The position numbers were made by a program, and so were the translations under genes. This document shows, piece after piece, positions 58,915-64,000 of a DNA stretch of 64,000 nucleotides; the first letter of the stretch is position 1; every line of letters begins with the position of its first letter. Origin of the DNA: Isoperla grammatica (lineage: Eukaryota; Arthropoda; Insecta; Plecoptera; Perlodidae); contig OX246739.1 in the NCBI GenBank assembly GCA_945910005.1, positions 37,706,608-37,770,607 on the forward strand, read 5' to 3'. Below the pieces are notes generated by a model. It was not told the origin of the DNA. It did not search any database and saw nothing but the letters and a program-made list of their open reading frames with translations.

Positions 58915-60464
58915 TAAAAAAAAATCAATATCAAAAGCTGTTAAGAAATGTTTCCCAACACTTGTCCCATAATTGAATTCGCTTTATTTTCGAACATTTA
59001 ATTCATTATAAGATAATTTACGTGGATATTTAAAAAAATACTAAGAAAAAAACGCGGAATATCAAACTATCCATTCACGGAGCGACTCTGCAACTCTGCA
59101 ACTCTGCAACTCTGCAACTCTGGAACTCTGCCGTAACATAATTTGCAACAGTAAATTTGCCACCGAACGTCGCGTCAGTGGAATTGCGCGGTTGTCATAT
59201 TATCACTTAATGAGTCCATCTCACTAAAGCTAGAACTATTCGTGTATCCAATAAGTACACACACTATGCTTACAAAGATGGTTGACGGTATAGTTTTGTC
59301 TTGCATGAGTTACTTGACCTCCTCGCGTATAATATGAATGTCAAGTAGTTTTATGAATAAATACGATAATAGTACAACAACAATGACTAGTGTAAATTAC
59401 TCAAGGTGACGGAGAACACACCGGCAGTCATGCCGTGCTAAACTCACATAACAAAACACAGTTTGTCGGAGATTATCATCAAGACGAACACAATAGTTCT
59501 GCGTAAGGAAGTCAAACAACAGGCTGCCGTACTTAATACCGCGATGGGTAGATAGTGAAGGGGATGGAGGGGGACAATATTGAAGAGAGATGAATTCAAT
59601 TTGTATAGTTACTCCGTTCATGATAAGGTTTCTTCTTCTTTATAAAAATGAATATTGGTACAATTCTAGTAATCAATTATCGTTACATAAATAAATTAAA
59701 TATTTCCAGTGCAAAGTCCCGCCAGAGTAGTGCAAATTATCCGGGGGTTTGTTTTACGTGCCCGGAGTTGGAATGTGGACCAAAAATGTATTTTAACTAC
59801 GTCCAAACTTTGCTTGGGATTACGGGATACGTCCATTACGTAATTAAAGAATGAAATAAAAATATTCAACAAATTGTTTTTTCAACTAAATATTGTACTC
59901 TCCGCTTTATTGTATTTGCCAAACAGAACCTTTGAAACCAAGTTATCTGACAGTAAAATGTTGAGTTTATGTTATAATACTAGACAAAAGTAGAATTAAA
60001 AAGTTGACACAATAATCTTTGTCTGATTGCATCCATATATTATACCATTCTGATTGATTCGATTGAATTATGTGGTATTCAACGACGTACTCAACAAATA
60101 GGCCATATGAAGTCAAAGGTTGATTAGTGGAAAGAGTCAAGACTAACTTTGAAAGAAGGGATAAGGATAGGGAAAGGGTGGGGCCCTCACGATCTCGCCT
60201 CTTACGTTCGGGAGAGTTACCTTGGGCCCAGACGGGGTAGAGCATTCTGGCATTGTTGAAGCTACATGCACATCCAGTCATCTTGTATACCCATACGGCT
60301 ATAGTGTCGGTATCACATTTTCCAAAGTTTGTAATATGTTATTTATGAATAAATAAAGGACATGTTTTCTATGTCACTAACGAATTAAATGAGGACGCTT
60401 AAAGTTGAAATAAATTAACTAAGATCATACCACGCTTGATAGAACGTTTAACAATCACGAGTCT
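58915..60464. other. No gene seen
   Basis: AT-rich; a 9-bp tandem repeat (ACTCTGCAA) fills about 59085-59130. No exon with motif support. Confidence 0.4.
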
Positions 60465-60990
60465 GGGGCCTGATTCCTGTACATTTTTTTAACTCTTCTT
60501 AACTCTCGCTAACCCCATGTTAAAATGCCCCCGGGGTTAACTCCTACACAGGCTTCCCTGCATAATTCGGAGGCAAATATGACCCTGTCTGATAGTAGGG
60601 TTAAGAAGAGTTATCTCAACAATACTCTGAAATGCCGCCATTTTGTCAATGCCCGTGTGTGTAGTTTCACAAATGTCACATTTCAATTCTTTATTGAGGA
60701 TATCCTATTTCATGGATCAGGATACGTTACTTTAGGTGTTTATTGAAGTTTATAAACAATTTTGTGTATGTATAGTACATTATATAGCTCATATATATGT
60801 CAATATGTAGTTTTATTGAGTATTTTGTCAACATTTTGAGGTTATTGGACTGTTTTTGTTTGTTATTGTTTTGATTTTGTATCGTTTTTTCAACAATGCC
60901 TTCCTTCGATCGGCGTCTCAATTGCTGACTCCTGATTGGCTATTGGCTAACACCGGGGTTAAGTTTTCAAATGTACTGGAATGAGGCCCC
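60465..60990. mobile_element. MITE with GGGGCCTGATTCC ends
   Basis: 526 bp with inverted ends GGGGCCTGATTCCTGTACAT and, as reverse complement, GGGGCCTCATTCCAGTACAT. GGGGTTAA words occur near both ends. No transposase and no clear target duplication. Confidence 0.6.
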
Positions 60991-61939
60991 TGAAGGTTAT
61001 CTTCGAAAAGTAAGTAACACAATTTGCATTATTCTTCTCCACAGGTGAAAAATTAAGAAACTTAAGACACTCGACCTTCTGCTGAGTATGGCGCATACTC
61101 GCAAAAACCAGTTCCACAGTTGCAACACAGCCGGCCAATGACTGGTGAGGGTCAAAACATCACTTAAAAGGTGGCTCAAGCTTGCCGTCTAGCTTTAGTG
61201 ACGTCATAAACACGTTCAAGGCGACCAGTACCAAATAATTACTACAATAAAGTCTTAAAAAACACGTTTATACAGAAATGTATTCTTGTTCTGTCCATTT
61301 TCGTTTCCATTCAACTTTTATGGCACTCGACTTTTACTTTTATATCTCGCGATATCGGTCGAACGAATATTCCGACGAAGTTGAAATTAGAAACATACAA
61401 ACTGGATGTAGATTGAACGCAATTATGTTGTTGTGGCAACATAGTTCAAGAAGTTGCTTATAGTTACACCACAGTTTCTAGAAATATTCGGCAAAATAGG
61501 AGAGACATAATAGCAAATTTCCGTCGTGTCACGATAAGTTTTGGAGGTAGAAATTATATTTTTTTAATACTGTCAATAAATGAAATGACTATGACAACGT
61601 ACAATGCAAGCTATGCCGGCGCATTCTTTTACTGAACAATGGCGATACCTTTGAGAGCTTTTGGACATGGTCGTGTTCTCTTATCAACGCGTCACACAGA
61701 GCGTTGCTCTAATAACAGGGAATACTTATGAATACCCAATTAAAATTGGCACGATTGTCAATTAAACTTTTTTCTTCTTCTTCTTTTTCTTCTTCTTGTC
61801 TTCGTCAAAGAAATATACCGCGAACATAGCGATATGTTGATACAATTTTATGATTAAATTCTCGTTATAGTCGACGTAGTAGCCGTGGTCTGTTTGGCGT
61901 TAGGCTTTGTAAAGCATGGTTGATATCCGTATACCGCCT
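60991..61939. other. No gene seen
   Basis: AT-rich, with a (TTC)n-like run near 61770-61796. Confidence 0.4.
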
Positions 61940-62076
61940 CGAAACAACCTTACCGATGTAGCCTACTCGTCATAGACGAGTGGTTCGTGGCCAATCGGTC
62001 ATTTGAAATTGCGGCCGGCCAGAATTGGCTACGAATCAAGCGTAGGTATGACAAAAGCATCTGTTAGGTTGTTTCG
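61940..62076. mobile_element. Short inverted-repeat element
   Basis: 137 bp with ends CGAAACAACCTTACCGATG and CATCTGTTAGGTTGTTTCG. It is probably a small MITE; no target duplication is evident. Confidence 0.5.
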
Positions 62077-62401
62077 GTAAAAAATCACGTTGCAGGTTCA
62101 CATTTTGGCTAAGGCATGGATGTTAAATGTGGCGTATTTCATCGTCACCAAAACGTGGCCTTGATTAGCATCCTTGCCAAAGATGCCAAAGTCATATCAT
62201 TGAATTCTTGTTAGATACATTTTTTCCTTTTCTCGTTTTAACGTGCTTACTCTATGGAGCGTTGCTATGTTTTACATTTAGATTCACCATTAAAATCATC
62301 TCCAGATGAATTTGGTTAGCATAAATGGGGTTAAGAAGAGCGTCCCTGCTTTCACATGGTGTCAAAAGAAATGTTGCAAATAAGGTAGTATTGCCCATAT
62401 A

Positions 62402-62470
62402 GGGATCGAACCGGCAACCACACGAGTAGTAATATCGTGTACTTCACTGCCCTCCCGGTGTCACCGACGG
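62402..62470 (-). repeat. tRNA-like sequence, possible SINE head
   Basis: On the minus strand GGTTCGATCCC is a perfect B-box, and GGGCAGTGAAG about 35-45 bases before it is a weak A-box. No good tRNA fold was found by eye. Confidence 0.3.
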
Positions 62471-62923
62471 CTAAGTGATTGCAAGTGCACCGACTTTCCA
62501 CGGGTACGCTAGACCACAATCAAGTTATGGCATATTATACAGACCGGATGTCAATATATGCAGCAGGTCACTGACTGTCATGTGCATGGTTCTATCTCTA
62601 TGCTACAATCATGTACTCTTACATATTATTATGCATTTTGAACAGGAAATCAACTTCATCTTTCATAATATGTATGACGATAAAAAGACTTACCGAAAGG
62701 GCAGTATAGTTTGTGCAATGCTCAACTGTCTTTGATAATGGAAAAATAAATATTAAATATTCTCTTTTTTAATGTCTTCAGGTTCGTTTCACGCGAATCA
62801 GTTTTTGATGAGTAAAAGCTTCTTGGGCGATGAAAGGTTGAAAGACTATCCAATTATTAAGGCAATAATTATTTAATTAAGTTCTATAATACGATATAAG
62901 GATTTGTACTATGACTATACTTA

Positions 62924-63070
62924 GGTTGGAATTCATAGTCGGCCCCTACACCTAGGGGCACCCATTGTTGCTATGGATTTGTTTTGTTTATGGGAAATAA
63001 CATGGAAACAATTGTTACCTTAGCAACAATGGGCGCCCCTAGGTGTAGGGGCCGACTATGAATTCCAACC
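62924..63070. mobile_element. TA-flanked palindromic MITE
   Basis: 147 bp with nearly perfect 50-bp inverted arms starting GGTTGGAATTCATAGTCGGC, flanked by TA on both sides (62922-62923 and 63071-63072). TA duplication suggests Tc1/mariner-type mobilisation. Confidence 0.75.
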
Positions 63071-63072
63071 TA

Positions 63073-64000
63073 TTCTTTGAATCAAATTGTTTTCTCCACA
63101 GTGAGCACACATCTGGAACATACCTTACCTGATGAATAAAATATGTTTTTGAGTGATTAAATCATGATTGGCCGGTCTCCCTTAAATCAATGTAATATTT
63201 CGGCTTTGTGCTTGCTATAGTTACTACTTTCATTCATAGTGACCTCAGTCTCAGTTGATTCATTCTCAAGTAATTCTTTTGTTTCAAAAATATTTCCTTA
63301 AAATTGTTTCTATTATAATTATGTTAAAACTGCGTGCTTTAGAGTTTTCAAAGCTAACTCAACTATTTCTCATTCACTCTTATACAACTTTCGAAATGCA
63401 TGTAATTTTATAAATTGTTATTACTTAGAAATAGTAACTATTTTTTGTTCTTACATAAATTCGTGATAAATCTTCTTGTACATAACATTTTGTATCAATA
63501 TGTATTCTTCAAATGAAAACAAAACTGCAACTGAACAATTAACATAACTAATTCAACCTACGGTTGCCAAGATGGTGGTTACTGTACCGACATTTGCAAT
63601 GGGTAAACAAACTCACTCGTGAGGTAACCCATATCGTTACATCAACAATTGATCAATGCAGATATTCCCACACACGGGACCTCAATGCCGCCTAAAATGT
63701 AGAACACAACTCTATCCCAGTAGTCCAAGGTCAAGGCATGGCCGGGAGACTCGAGACCCACTACATTCTGGTTTCAGAAATATTTGTCTCCATCTTCGAG
63801 TCAAGCAATTGCGATTTGTTCGTATTAGCCCAGGTCTCAAGATTCACTTTCTCCGCATGTTTTTTGTTCAGCCTGTCTGCTCTCTACACCAAACTAAACG
63901 AATATTCAAGGTTAAAAAACACGTTTAGTTTTGCCGACGTATAATGGCCAAAATTAATATGACTAATCCAAAAATGGGATCAGGTCGTAAGTACGTATCA
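63073..64000. other. No gene seen
   Basis: AT-rich non-coding sequence; frames at 63656-63944 overlap in two phases and lack motifs. Confidence 0.4.

Noticed and set aside
60221..60281. Minus-strand exon starting MTGCACSFNN and ending at a donor-like CAAG/gtaact
   Set aside because: Only 21 codons, no recognised domain and no partner exon.
1..64000. CRISPR arrays, bacterial operons, riboswitches
   Set aside because: The window is eukaryotic; tandem arrays here lack the constant-repeat, unique-spacer pattern.

Overview
The window is animal nuclear DNA. It is AT-rich, genes are split by large introns with GT-AG borders, transposons of many classes are present, and there is one 200-N scaffold gap. 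The main gene reads as an arthropod (most likely insect) fatty acyl-CoA reductase of the CG5065-like type. Which order of insects it comes from cannot be decided from the sequence.

Layout. (1) 1-2378: no gene; a LINE 3' terminus with an (ATCA)n tail lies at 1024-1155. (2) 2383-13730: a young Gypsy-type LTR retrotransposon with apparently identical 898-bp LTRs, a CAGT target duplication and one intact 1412-codon gag-pol frame. A LINE (8184-12932, minus strand) has inserted into its 3' LTR. (3) 14.5-17.5 kb, plus strand: a three-exon gene for an Arg/Gly/Asn/Asp-rich, probably disordered protein, with a TTAA-flanked MITE in intron 1. (4) 18.6-19.7 kb, plus strand: a CpG-rich segment and one or two exons of an unrecognised gene. 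(5) 22154-52880, minus strand: a complete 8-exon gene for a 525-residue fatty acyl-CoA reductase (FAR), reconstructed with every splice phase matching. Its introns hold MITEs, hAT-like elements, a second LINE, a foldback element and the gap. (6) 54921-58910: a non-autonomous LTR retrotransposon with identical 290-bp LTRs, a tRNA-Pro primer site and a 21-copy, 71-bp tandem array. (7) 58915-64000: no gene; several MITEs.

The most interesting object is the FAR gene. Exon 5 exists as two diverged copies of exactly 199 bp (30157-30355 and 26395-26593) with the same splice phases; 199 is not a multiple of three, so only one can be used per mRNA. This is the signature of mutually exclusive exons. 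Exon 2 is preceded by six tandem copies of its acceptor half that have no donor. Exon 3 is followed by two tandem copies of its donor half that have no native acceptor, and the second of these donors is offset by 363 nt, so its use would keep frame through a stop-free region. One gene therefore shows three different kinds of exon duplication. How any of it is spliced in vivo is inference.
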